A stretch of 64,000 nucleotides of DNA from Novipirellula artificiosorum. Its GTDB lineage: Bacteria; Planctomycetota; Planctomycetia; Pirellulales; Pirellulaceae. The notes under the pieces are model-generated. The model made no database searches, had not been told where the DNA came from, and was given only the letters and a program-made list of their open reading frames with translations. The position numbers were made by a program, and so were the translations under genes. The first letter of the stretch is position 1, and each line of letters opens with the position of its first letter. Below are positions 20,679 through 34,247 of the stretch, one piece after another. The stretch is from NCBI RefSeq assembly GCF_007860135.1, contig NZ_SJPV01000004.1, positions 186,001-250,000 of the forward strand, written 5' to 3'.

Positions 20679-20963
20679 GGGTACGCTTCTTTCGTTGTAT
20701 TTGAGGGCTCCCTGGCTGCCTGTCTGCAACCCCTTGATCCAGAGGATGCCGGGCTGCATCGCTCGTAACGTCAGGGAAGCACACTGATTGCCAGGAACAG
20801 TGCCCCCATTCAACTTAACAACATTCGCATCGGTAAAACATGGTCGAGTGTCACCTCGGAGTATTTTCAGTAGACTCTTGTAATTAACGTTGCACTGCGA
20901 ATGAATACTGATGCAATCGTATTCTCCCTGTGTCCAAGATTCCAATCGGTGAGGCGTCGCGTA
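20679..20963. promoter_or_regulatory. Divergent promoter region, GH43-like / GH117
   Basis: The 285-bp gap separates two divergent secreted-enzyme genes and must carry both promoters. CATTCGCA (20822-20829) and TGCGAATG (20896-20903) form an 8-bp inverted repeat with a long spacer, which may be chance. No clear -35/-10 pair was found. Confidence 0.35.
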
Positions 20964-22232
20964 ATGAAGAAAACCATCCTTTTGGGAATGGCCTGGATTG
21001 CCGTCCTAGCCTGTGTCAGCCCATCGTCGGGTGACGAGTCTACAAAGGCATTCCCGTATGCGGTGACCGAGGAGGCTCGCAATCGAGAACTCAGCGCAGC
21101 GATGGATCGCACCTTCAATGGGCATGAAGCACCGCACATCAATGACAACGAGCTGTACACGCAATTCAAGTACACCAAGCTTGAGGGATTGGACTACAAT
21201 GGTGGCGATGGCACGGTTTCCCGCCGCGATCCGACCAAAGTGCTGTTTGAGAAGGGGAAATACTACGTTTGGTATACGAAGCGAGAGACGCCGACCAAGC
21301 CGATGGGGCCGATGGGGTGTACCGAAACGATTCCCTCGACGGACTGGGACCTGAGTGATCTTTGGTATGCCACCAGTGAAGATGGCTTCCACTGGGAAGA
21401 ACAAGGCGTGGCCGTGCCTCGCCCCCCCAAACCTGAACCGGGCTGGCGCAGCGTGACAACGCCCGGTATCCTGAAATGGAAAGGCAAGTTCTATCTTTAC
21501 TATCAAGCCTTCATGGAAGCCAGCGGCAAGCGAGGTGATTACTGTCCGGTCGCGGTGTCATGGGCGGATTCCGCCGATGGACCTTGGACGGCTGCGAACA
21601 AAATCGTGATTGAAAACGGAGCTGAGGGCGAGTGGGATCAGTTTTCGATTCATGACCCGTGCCCACTGGTTCACGACGGTCAAATCTTTCTCTACTACAA
21701 GTCGGCGTTCAACCGACCGGGCAACGTGTGGATCTGCCATGGGATCGCCATTGCGGACACTCCGCTCGGCCCGTTCAACAAGCACCCACTCAACCCGGTC
21801 GTCAATTCCGGCCATGAGACGACGGTTTTCCCTTTCAAGAAGGGCGCGGCGTGTCTGGCAATCCGTGATGGCCAAGAGCACTTCACCATACAATATGCTG
21901 AGGATTGGGTGAACTTTCAGATAGCGGCGATCACCGAACTGCTGCCGACTGCCGCTGGCCCGTTTGTTCCCGACGCGTTCACCGACACCAAAGACGGTCG
22001 CGGTATCACCTGGGGGATTTCCCATTTCACCAACGCCGGCAATGACTGGAAACGCAATCACACCGTGCTCACAAGATTCGACTGCGACCTCAGCCAAGAC
22101 GTTGATGACCCGGAAATGAAGCGGCATCAGATCGACTTCACCCCGGAAATGCACTATCAACAAGGGTTGAGCAAGAAACAACGGCAGCGTCAATTGGAAC
22201 AGACGGCTAGGCAACGTGCGGGAACTAAGTGA
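20964..22232 (+). CDS. GH117 alpha-1,3-(3,6-anhydro)-L-galactosidase-like enzyme, 422 aa
   Basis: The start at ATG 20964 (MKKTILLGMAWIAVLACV) begins a signal peptide; GAGG lies upstream. It has GH117 hallmarks: NDNELYTQFKYTKLEGLDYN, then SRRDPTKVLFEKGKYYVWYT. The three residues described as catalytic in GH117 are present: Asp89 in RRDP, Asp231 in SIHDP and His284 in SGHETT. GH117 enzymes release 3,6-anhydro-L-galactose, or L-galactose in some clades, from the non-reducing end of red-algal galactan oligosaccharides. The partner paralogue lies 265 bp downstream, across a palindromic repeat. Confidence 0.9.
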   Translation: MKKTILLGMAWIAVLACVSPSSGDESTKAFPYAVTEEARNRELSAAMDRTFNGHEAPHINDNELYTQFKYTKLEGLDYNGGDGTVSRRDPTKVLFEKGKYYVWYTKRETPTKPMGPMGCTETIPSTDWDLSDLWYATSEDGFHWEEQGVAVPRPPKPEPGWRSVTTPGILKWKGKFYLYYQAFMEASGKRGDYCPVAVSWADSADGPWTAANKIVIENGAEGEWDQFSIHDPCPLVHDGQIFLYYKSAFNRPGNVWICHGIAIADTPLGPFNKHPLNPVVNSGHETTVFPFKKGAACLAIRDGQEHFTIQYAEDWVNFQIAAITELLPTAAGPFVPDAFTDTKDGRGITWGISHFTNAGNDWKRNHTVLTRFDCDLSQDVDDPEMKRHQIDFTPEMHYQQGLSKKQRQRQLEQTARQRAGTK

Positions 22233-22241
22233 GCGGAATGA

Positions 22242-22366
22242 CGCTAAATCGAGATGCTTTTTTGTTAGCGGAGCGGCGCGAGCCGCCCGGTTTTACTATG
22301 GAATTGGCGAGGCCTCGATACCGGACGGTTTGCGCCGTGCCGCTAAAACTGGACCTCGATTTAGCG
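22242..22366. repeat. Nested inverted-repeat element between GH117 genes
   Basis: Outer perfect 12-bp arms CGCTAAATCGAG (from 22242) and CTCGATTTAGCG (22355-22366) enclose inner imperfect 27-bp arms (22265-22291 and 22320-22346; each arm starts TTAGCGG read 5' to 3' on its own strand and has a GGCGC core). The whole fills half of the 265-bp gap. It has no coding capacity and looks like a REP- or MITE-type element. Confidence 0.75.
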
Positions 22367-22497
22367 GTATTGGGCTCCCGCCTTGCCGCTCACAAATGGA
22401 AATTCGAAAGTGATTTCTCGTACGATGCTAAGCTGACTGGGCAACCATAAATAGTGAGAATCTGTCAGAACAAGGTTTTAGGAACAGGGGAATCGAT

Positions 22498-23760
22498 ATG
22501 AAGAATGTGTGTGGATGGTGTGGAATGACTCTGGCAATGCTCGTCCTGTCAGGCCAACTGGTCGCGCAGAATCATCCTCAGGGAGGCTTCCCCTACAAGT
22601 TCCCCGATGAAAAACCGGATCGCCCATTGAGCGCTGCGTTGGAACGCAATTACACGGTGTACCCCGCGGCTCGCCCCGAGAACAATGAACTCTACACGCA
22701 GTTCAAATACACGCGACTCGAAGGATTCGATTACAACGGCGGCGACGGCACGATCTCGCGTCGTGATCCGTCGAAGGTGATCTTCGCCGATGGCAAGTAC
22801 TACGTTTGGTACACCAAACGCCATACACCCACGCCACCCCAGGGAGCGCAGAACAGCACCGACACGATTCCCTCAGCCGACTGGGATCTGTCGGATATCT
22901 GGTATGCCACCAGCGAAGACGGCTTTCTATGGAAAGAACAAGGAGTCGCCGTGCCGCGTCCGCCCCAACCCAATGTCGGCTGGCGCAGCGTGACCACGAC
23001 CGACATCCTCGTTTGGGAAGGCAAGTACTACCTTTACTACCAGGGATTCATGGAAGCCAGCGGTCTGCGTGGCGATGACTGTCCCGTGGCGGTCTCCTCG
23101 GCCGACTCACCCGATGGCCCCTGGATACCCAGCAACAAGATCGTGATCCCGAACGGTGCCAAAGGCGAATGGGATCAGTATTCGATTCACGATCCCTATC
23201 CGTTGGTGCATGACGGAAAAATCTATCTCTATTACAAGTCCGACAGCAACGGCAAACCAAACATTCGCATGCATGGACTGGCGATTGCCGATCACCCGCT
23301 GGGCCCCTTCAAGAAACACCCGCTCAATCCGGTTATGGGTTCTGGACATGAGACAACACTCTTCCCGTTCAAAAGCGGCGTGGCGGCGCTAGTGATTCGT
23401 GATGGCAACGAGCACAACACGATTCAATATGCCGAGGATTGGGTCAACTTTGAGATCCAATCCATTGTGGAGCTCATGCCCAATGCTGGCGGACCGTTCA
23501 TTGCCGATGCATTCACCAACACCACCGATGGCCGCGGAATCACCTGGGGTCTCTCGCACTTCACCAATGCCACCGGCGACTGGAAGGCGAATCACGCAAT
23601 CTTGGCAAGATTTGACTGCGACCTCAGCCTGGATGTGAACGATCCCGCCATGAAAAAGCATCACGTCTATTTTCCTGTCGAATTGTTCTTCAATCAAAAA
23701 TTGAGCAAAGCTCAACGCGATCGTGCCATCGAAGTTGCGCGCCAAAGACAAACCGAGTAG
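22498..23760 (+). CDS. GH117 paralogue, 420 aa
   Basis: AGGGGAATC precedes the ATG, and a signal peptide follows (MTLAMLVLSGQLVAQ). It is alignable along its whole length with the gene at 20964: ENNELYTQFKYTRLEGFDYN, SRRDPSKVIFADGKYYVWYT. The catalytic set is conserved as Asp90, Asp232 and His284. Differences cluster in the loop TPTPPQGAQNSTDT (the partner has TPTKPMGPMGCTET) and around CHGIAIAD versus MHGLAIAD, so substrate fine specificity may differ. It probably acts with the partner on anhydro-L-galactose or L-galactose ends. Confidence 0.9.
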   Translation: MKNVCGWCGMTLAMLVLSGQLVAQNHPQGGFPYKFPDEKPDRPLSAALERNYTVYPAARPENNELYTQFKYTRLEGFDYNGGDGTISRRDPSKVIFADGKYYVWYTKRHTPTPPQGAQNSTDTIPSADWDLSDIWYATSEDGFLWKEQGVAVPRPPQPNVGWRSVTTTDILVWEGKYYLYYQGFMEASGLRGDDCPVAVSSADSPDGPWIPSNKIVIPNGAKGEWDQYSIHDPYPLVHDGKIYLYYKSDSNGKPNIRMHGLAIADHPLGPFKKHPLNPVMGSGHETTLFPFKSGVAALVIRDGNEHNTIQYAEDWVNFEIQSIVELMPNAGGPFIADAFTNTTDGRGITWGLSHFTNATGDWKANHAILARFDCDLSLDVNDPAMKKHHVYFPVELFFNQKLSKAQRDRAIEVARQRQTE

Positions 23761-23900
23761 CCATCGCCTCGGATCTCATGGTTCCCGGAGCTTGCAATAG
23801 AATTCGCCACCGAAATGTACGAGAGAAAGCGATAGGATGCCAAATGTACATTCGGCATGAGGTTGACGATTTTGAACTTGTCTCCACTTGAAGTATCGAT

Positions 23901-25541
23901 ATGAAGAAGAATCGTATTTTTGGTTTGGGTGTCGCCGGAATCGCATGTTTCGCAGGGATGGGGTTCGGCGTTTGCTTGGCGGAGACGCCAAACAAACCCT
24001 CCGAAGTGACGGCCGATTCTGGGGCGACTGCTTGGCCGAGCGTGCCGATGCCTAAGTTTGAAATCGCGGACGGCCCGTTTGCACCCAACTGGGATTCCCT
24101 GCGCAAGTTCTATGTTTGTCCGGAATGGTTCCGCGACGCCAAGTTTGGCGTTTGGGCGCACTGGGGACCACAATCTCAAGCGGAAGCCGGCGATTGGTAC
24201 TCACGAAGCATGTACATCGAAGGACACCCGCAATACCAACATCACGTCGAAACGTACGGGCACCCATCCAAGCATGGTGCGAAGGACTTGATGTGTGAGT
24301 GGAAAGCCGAACGCTTCGATCCCGACGAACTGATCCAGTTCTATCAACAAGCCGGTGCCCGCTACTTCGCCTTTATGGTCAACCATCACGACAACTTTGA
24401 TTCCTGGGACTCAAAATATCAGCCGTGGAATAGCGTGAACATCGGACCCCAAAAGGATCTGTGCCGACTGTGGGCCGATGCGGCACGAAAGCATGGCCTA
24501 CGATTCGGGGTCACCTTTCACAACACGCCCTACCGATGTTGGAATACGTTCATGCCGGCTTGGTACGGCTGCGATCGCAGCGGGACCATGGCGGGCGTTC
24601 CCTATGATGGCGCCGTCGCCGCCAAGGCGGACGGCAAAGGGACGCCGTGGGAAGGTCTCGATCCCCGCGACCTCTACGGTCCGATCCACAAGGAAAACGA
24701 GCCCTGCCCTGAGTTCGTCCAGCAGTTCCTGCTACGCGTGGATGACCTGATTCAGAATTATCAGCCGGACCTGCTCTATTTCGACGACGCCGTCTACCAT
24801 CTACTCGACAAAAACGAATCACTGCGTTTGAACGCCGTGCTCGGAATGCCCGACCTGCTGCCTCAGATTGCGGCGCACTACTACAATTCCAATCTAAAAT
24901 GGAACAACGGACGCATGGAAGCCGTGCTCAACATCAAACACGTTGCTGCGACTCCCTTGATGGAAGAGATGCTGTCGAGTGCCGTCGTCAACGACTTCGA
25001 GATGAAGGATCCGGACAAGCCGTTTGAGCATCCGTGGCAAACGGACACATCACTAGGCAGTTGGCACTACCGAAAAAATGACCGTTACCGTTCGGCGGAA
25101 CGAGTGATTCACCATCTGATCAGTATCGTCGCGAACAACGGCAACATGCTATTGAACGTGGCCCCTCGCGGAGACGGCACGATCGATGCCGAGCAGCGGC
25201 GGATCGTTAAGGAGATCGGCGACTGGCTTCGCATCAATGGCGAGGCGATCTATGGCACGCGTCCCTGGACGATCGCCCGGGAGGGCAACATTCGCTTTAC
25301 CCGCGACAAGACAAATACAATCCTCTACGCAACTTTCTTGGATTGGCCTGGGGAAGAGGCGAGCATCCCATCACTTGCCGGCGTCGATCGGACGAGCATC
25401 CAAGCAGTGCGGCTCCTAGGAATCCCACAACCGTTGACGTGGCAGACCATGAACGACGGCCTTAAGATCGAAATGCCCAAACGACCTGATTATGGAATCG
25501 CCTACCCCATCCGGATTGAATTTGATCGGGAACTCCCTTGA
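23901..25541 (+). CDS. GH29 alpha-L-fucosidase, 546 aa
   Basis: The signal peptide runs MKKNRIFGLGVAGIACFAGMG to LAE. The GH29 barrel opens at WFRDAKFGVWAHWGP and contains YFAFMVNHHDNFDSWDSKY and WNSVNIGPQKDL. The nucleophile Asp is expected in DLLYFDDAVYHL (Asp295 or Asp296). NGNMLLNVAPRGDGTI and RINGEAIYGTRPW close the barrel, and a small beta domain ends the protein. GH29 enzymes release alpha-L-fucose, some alpha-L-galactose, by a retaining mechanism. It lies 140 bp after the GH117 pair on the same strand. The ribosome binding site is weak. Confidence 0.93.
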   Translation: MKKNRIFGLGVAGIACFAGMGFGVCLAETPNKPSEVTADSGATAWPSVPMPKFEIADGPFAPNWDSLRKFYVCPEWFRDAKFGVWAHWGPQSQAEAGDWYSRSMYIEGHPQYQHHVETYGHPSKHGAKDLMCEWKAERFDPDELIQFYQQAGARYFAFMVNHHDNFDSWDSKYQPWNSVNIGPQKDLCRLWADAARKHGLRFGVTFHNTPYRCWNTFMPAWYGCDRSGTMAGVPYDGAVAAKADGKGTPWEGLDPRDLYGPIHKENEPCPEFVQQFLLRVDDLIQNYQPDLLYFDDAVYHLLDKNESLRLNAVLGMPDLLPQIAAHYYNSNLKWNNGRMEAVLNIKHVAATPLMEEMLSSAVVNDFEMKDPDKPFEHPWQTDTSLGSWHYRKNDRYRSAERVIHHLISIVANNGNMLLNVAPRGDGTIDAEQRRIVKEIGDWLRINGEAIYGTRPWTIAREGNIRFTRDKTNTILYATFLDWPGEEASIPSLAGVDRTSIQAVRLLGIPQPLTWQTMNDGLKIEMPKRPDYGIAYPIRIEFDRELP

Positions 25542-25652
25542 GCTTTGGCAATGAAAGAGAGCCGTCGCTGGACGGCACTCACACCGTCATGCAATCTGCC
25601 ATACAGTTTCGTTCTTAAAGAGCTCCTTCCCTTCAAGGCAAATGCTTTACCG

Positions 25653-26078
25653 ATGAACGGTGAAACGAATCTACGGACCTTGCTGCAAAACATGCAGCCC
25701 GAACTCCAAGATGGCGAATTCGTATTTTGCACGATGGAACCCGCAGCCGCGTTTGGACTTTGCCTTTCTCCCAGAGGTCAATTCCTTGAAAGCGAGGGCT
25801 TGACGCTGATTCTTGCAAAGGCCGAAGCCGAGGCGAACGAACTCGCATGCTCGTTTCCTTGCAGAATGATCACCCTCAGAATTCACTCCAGCCTTGAAGC
25901 CGTTGGTTTCCTTGCTGTCGTTACCGAAAATCTCGCTCAGCGAGGCATCGGCGTTAACGCCATCTCAGCCTACTTTCATGATCACCTTTTTGTCCCCCTT
26001 GACCAGGCTGACGAAGCGATGAACGTGTTGAAAGAGATCGTTCAAAATCCAGGGACGGGGCCGGATGACTTTGCGTAA
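25653..26078 (+). CDS. ACT-domain protein (DUF2241/ACT_3 type), 141 aa
   Basis: The frame opens at 25545, but similarity begins at MNGETNLRTLLQNMQPELQD and GEFVFCTMEPAAAFGLCLSP, the start of the ACT_3 family; ATG 25653 is chosen, though no clear Shine-Dalgarno is near. The second half has the ACT pattern ITLRIHSSLEAVGFLAVVTE and GIGVNAISAYFHDHLFVP. ACT domains bind small ligands, often amino acids. It has no signal peptide, so it is a cytoplasmic protein inside a run of secreted glycosidases. Its role there is unknown. Confidence 0.85.
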   Translation: MNGETNLRTLLQNMQPELQDGEFVFCTMEPAAAFGLCLSPRGQFLESEGLTLILAKAEAEANELACSFPCRMITLRIHSSLEAVGFLAVVTENLAQRGIGVNAISAYFHDHLFVPLDQADEAMNVLKEIVQNPGTGPDDFA

Positions 26079-26212
26079 GGTGACGGCCAGCGTCGCTCCA
26101 ATCGTACTCGTTCGTCAATCTTCGACCGCAGCCACAAGAGACATCCGATCCTCTATAGTAGGGATTCCCGCAAAAAAAACCTGCCTGCTCCATTGAAAGA
26201 AGGACATCCACC

Positions 26213-31602
<5,390 letters not shown>

Positions 31603-31654
31603 GCCTCTCAGCAGGCACTTCAGAAGACTCAGCGGATGAACTAGACTTGATTCG

Positions 31655-31671
31655 GTAAGCTGGAAGCTTAC
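31655..31671. repeat. Hairpin in the GH2-GH95 gap
   Basis: GTAAGCT-GGA-AGCTTAC is a perfect 7-bp stem with a 3-nt loop, 50 bp after the GH2 stop. There is no T tract, so it looks more like a REP unit than an intrinsic terminator. Confidence 0.5.
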
Positions 31672-31712
31672 GTCACTTTCCCTCCAAATCATTCCCACCC
31701 CTAAGGTCACGG

Positions 31713-34247
31713 ATGCATACTGCATTGTGGACTCCCGTACTTATTCAGCCCCTTGGCAGGGCTCCTTCATGCGGTTCGCTTCGGACCCTAACCTTGTGGG
31801 TTCTTTGCATTGCGTCGCTTTGCGTTGTGGCTGGCTCTCTTTCAAAATGTGAAGCAGCAGAAGGTCCCGCAGCCGCCCACTGCGCCGTTTCCACTCAGCC
31901 GCTCCCCGATTGGACATCCAGCTTTCTGACCGGCAACGGGAATATGGGCGTCATCATGAGCGGCGATCCCTACGAGGAGAAACTCGTTGTCAACGGCAAA
32001 CTTTACCTGCCATTGGGCTCGAAAGAAATCTTGCCAGATCTATCTGACTTCAAGAATGAATTCAAGAAAGCGGGGCTTGCTGCGGGCAAGGACGGGCCGG
32101 CGACTGTCCACAAGTTGATGTTGGAAAAGACCGATCACAAGTTGATCAATACCGATCCGTTTCACCCAGCGTTTCAGTTGCGGATCGCTTCCCAAGGTGA
32201 TCCCGACACCGTCACGAACTATCGGATGACAGAGGATTTTGCGACAGGCGAACTTCGAGTCCGTTGGTCTGACGATCAGGGCAACTGGTCTCGTCGACTG
32301 TTCGTGTCTCGCCCCGATGATGTCGTCGTGATGGCCATCGACGGACCACAAGGCAAGGTCAATTGCGAGCTGACGATGCAAGTCGAGCACCCGCAGGTGA
32401 AATCGGAATTGAAGCTCGAGGAAGGTTGGCTCGGCACACACAACACTTACCTGCAAGGCAAGGGTGGCTACGACAATCTGATCCGGGTTGTCCCTCAAGG
32501 TGGCCGAATGTCGCAGCATGCTGATCGACTGGCGATTGACGGAGCCGATCGCGTGTTGTTGATCATGCAAGTCAAGCCGTGGAAAACGCCGCTACCAAAA
32601 CAGCAAAGCGAGGCGTGGGCGTATTCGCCAAATCACCCTGATCTAAAGCTTCCGCATGCGACGAACCGTTTGCCAGGCATGAAAGAAACGCTCGCCGGAT
32701 TGCAGCCTGATTACGAAAAGCTGTTCGTTCCTCACGCTCAAGCACATGGCTCGCTCTACAACCGAATCCAACTGGACTTGGGCGGCGATCGGGAGTTACG
32801 CAACCTGACGTCTGAGGAGCTTCTGGCACGTGCCGCGAAGCAGGGCATGATGTCCAATGCACTCGCCGAACGTCTCTACAACGCTTGCCGCTACCTGACG
32901 ATTTGCTGCAGCGGCGACACACCGCCAAATTTGCAGGGCATTTGGACGGGAACGTGGAACCCAGCATGGAGCGGCGATTATACACTCGATTCGAATCTGC
33001 AGCTCGAAGTGCAATCGATGATGAGTTGTAACATGCCGGAGCTAATGGCGTCTTACTTCGATCTGGTTGACTCGTGGATCCCCGAGTGGCGGCTCAACGC
33101 AAAGAAGATTTATGGATTTCGTGGCGTCGTTTCCAATGCTCGCGCTTCGAACACTTGCCTGTTGCTGCATTGGGGCAGTCAGTGGCCGGGCGAGCAGGCG
33201 GCGATCGGCCTCGCTGGCTGGATGCTGCATTTCTACTATGACTATTATCTGTTTACGGGCGACCGCGATTTTCTCGCCCAGCGTTTCGTCCCACTGGCCA
33301 AGGAGATCGCGTTGTTTTACGAGGACTTCCTTTCGGGCACCGAAGATGAAAGTGGGAAGTACCAATTCTACATGGGCTATTCACCCGAGCACCGCTTGTA
33401 CGCCAACACGACCTTTGACATCTCCATCGCTAAGAACGTACTCACCACGCTCCTCACTGCCTGTCAAGAGCTCGGCATTGAACAGCAAAGCCAACCGAAG
33501 TGGCAAGCGATGCTCGACAAGATGCCGCCCTATTTGACCAACGACGCGGGCGAGTTGCAGGAATGGTCATGGCCAGGCGTGGGTGAAGACTACAACCAAA
33601 GGCATCATTCGCAGTTCCTGCCCTTGTACCAGTTTTGTGAGTTTGACCGCGATTCAACGCCTGAACTTTGGAAGGCCAGCGAATTGGCGTTCGAGCAGAA
33701 AGTGACACACTGGCTAAACGGCCCGAAACCGAATAGCAATCACATCACCCATGGCATGATGAATCAGGGACAATGTGCTGCACGTCTTGGCCGCGGAGAT
33801 ATCGTCTACGACGTCCTGTCGAGGATGGTGACGCGAAACTACGTCTATCCTAGTTTCATGATCTCCTACTGGCCTGATTTGAAAGGTTTCGGATTTGATC
33901 CCATCGGCACGATTCCCGACGTGCTCAACAACTCGCTGGTGTTCGCCTGCAATGACATTGTGGACGTTCTTCCAGCACTTCCGGAACAGTGGCCCACTGG
34001 TTCCATCAGCGGCGTGCTTTTACGAGGTCAAATCCAAGTCCAACAACTCACTTGGGATATCCCACGCGGCAAGGTCAACCTCACTTTGTTGAGTGACAAG
34101 GACCAAACCGTCACGCTGCGATTTCCTGAGCGTCTCCGCTTGCTGGCGGATCCCACCAGCACCCCGCCGAATTGCCAAAAACTCACGTTGACGAAACAGA
34201 AACCGGTGCACATCGAAATCACGCTCAGCGAACAGGAGAATCCGTAA
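31713..34247 (+). CDS. GH95 alpha-L-fucosidase/galactosidase-like, 844 aa
   Basis: A long signal peptide (hydrophobic core TLTLWVLCIASLCVVAGSL) precedes PLPDWTSSFLTGNGNMGVIM, the GH95 N-terminal domain. The (alpha/alpha)6 part has PPNLQGIWTGTWNPAWSGDY followed by TLDSNLQLEV. Canonical GH95 enzymes have N-x-N at this place; here it is Asp426-Ser427-Asn428. SYWPDLKGFGFDPIGTIPD leads to the C-terminal domain. GH95 inverts alpha-1,2-L-fucosides, some alpha-L-galactosides. The stop overlaps the start of the next gene by one base (TAATG), so the two are probably co-translated. Confidence 0.9.
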   Translation: MHTALWTPVLIQPLGRAPSCGSLRTLTLWVLCIASLCVVAGSLSKCEAAEGPAAAHCAVSTQPLPDWTSSFLTGNGNMGVIMSGDPYEEKLVVNGKLYLPLGSKEILPDLSDFKNEFKKAGLAAGKDGPATVHKLMLEKTDHKLINTDPFHPAFQLRIASQGDPDTVTNYRMTEDFATGELRVRWSDDQGNWSRRLFVSRPDDVVVMAIDGPQGKVNCELTMQVEHPQVKSELKLEEGWLGTHNTYLQGKGGYDNLIRVVPQGGRMSQHADRLAIDGADRVLLIMQVKPWKTPLPKQQSEAWAYSPNHPDLKLPHATNRLPGMKETLAGLQPDYEKLFVPHAQAHGSLYNRIQLDLGGDRELRNLTSEELLARAAKQGMMSNALAERLYNACRYLTICCSGDTPPNLQGIWTGTWNPAWSGDYTLDSNLQLEVQSMMSCNMPELMASYFDLVDSWIPEWRLNAKKIYGFRGVVSNARASNTCLLLHWGSQWPGEQAAIGLAGWMLHFYYDYYLFTGDRDFLAQRFVPLAKEIALFYEDFLSGTEDESGKYQFYMGYSPEHRLYANTTFDISIAKNVLTTLLTACQELGIEQQSQPKWQAMLDKMPPYLTNDAGELQEWSWPGVGEDYNQRHHSQFLPLYQFCEFDRDSTPELWKASELAFEQKVTHWLNGPKPNSNHITHGMMNQGQCAARLGRGDIVYDVLSRMVTRNYVYPSFMISYWPDLKGFGFDPIGTIPDVLNNSLVFACNDIVDVLPALPEQWPTGSISGVLLRGQIQVQQLTWDIPRGKVNLTLLSDKDQTVTLRFPERLRLLADPTSTPPNCQKLTLTKQKPVHIEITLSEQENP

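Noticed and set aside
20822-20903. 8-bp inverted repeat CATTCGCA/TGCGAATG in the GH43-like/GH117 gap as an operator
   Set aside because: The spacer is 66 bp and such a repeat is expected by chance; only the gap itself is annotated.
22216-22450. Two open frames across the GH117 intergenic gap
   Set aside because: They run through the nested inverted repeat and have no start signal or similarity.
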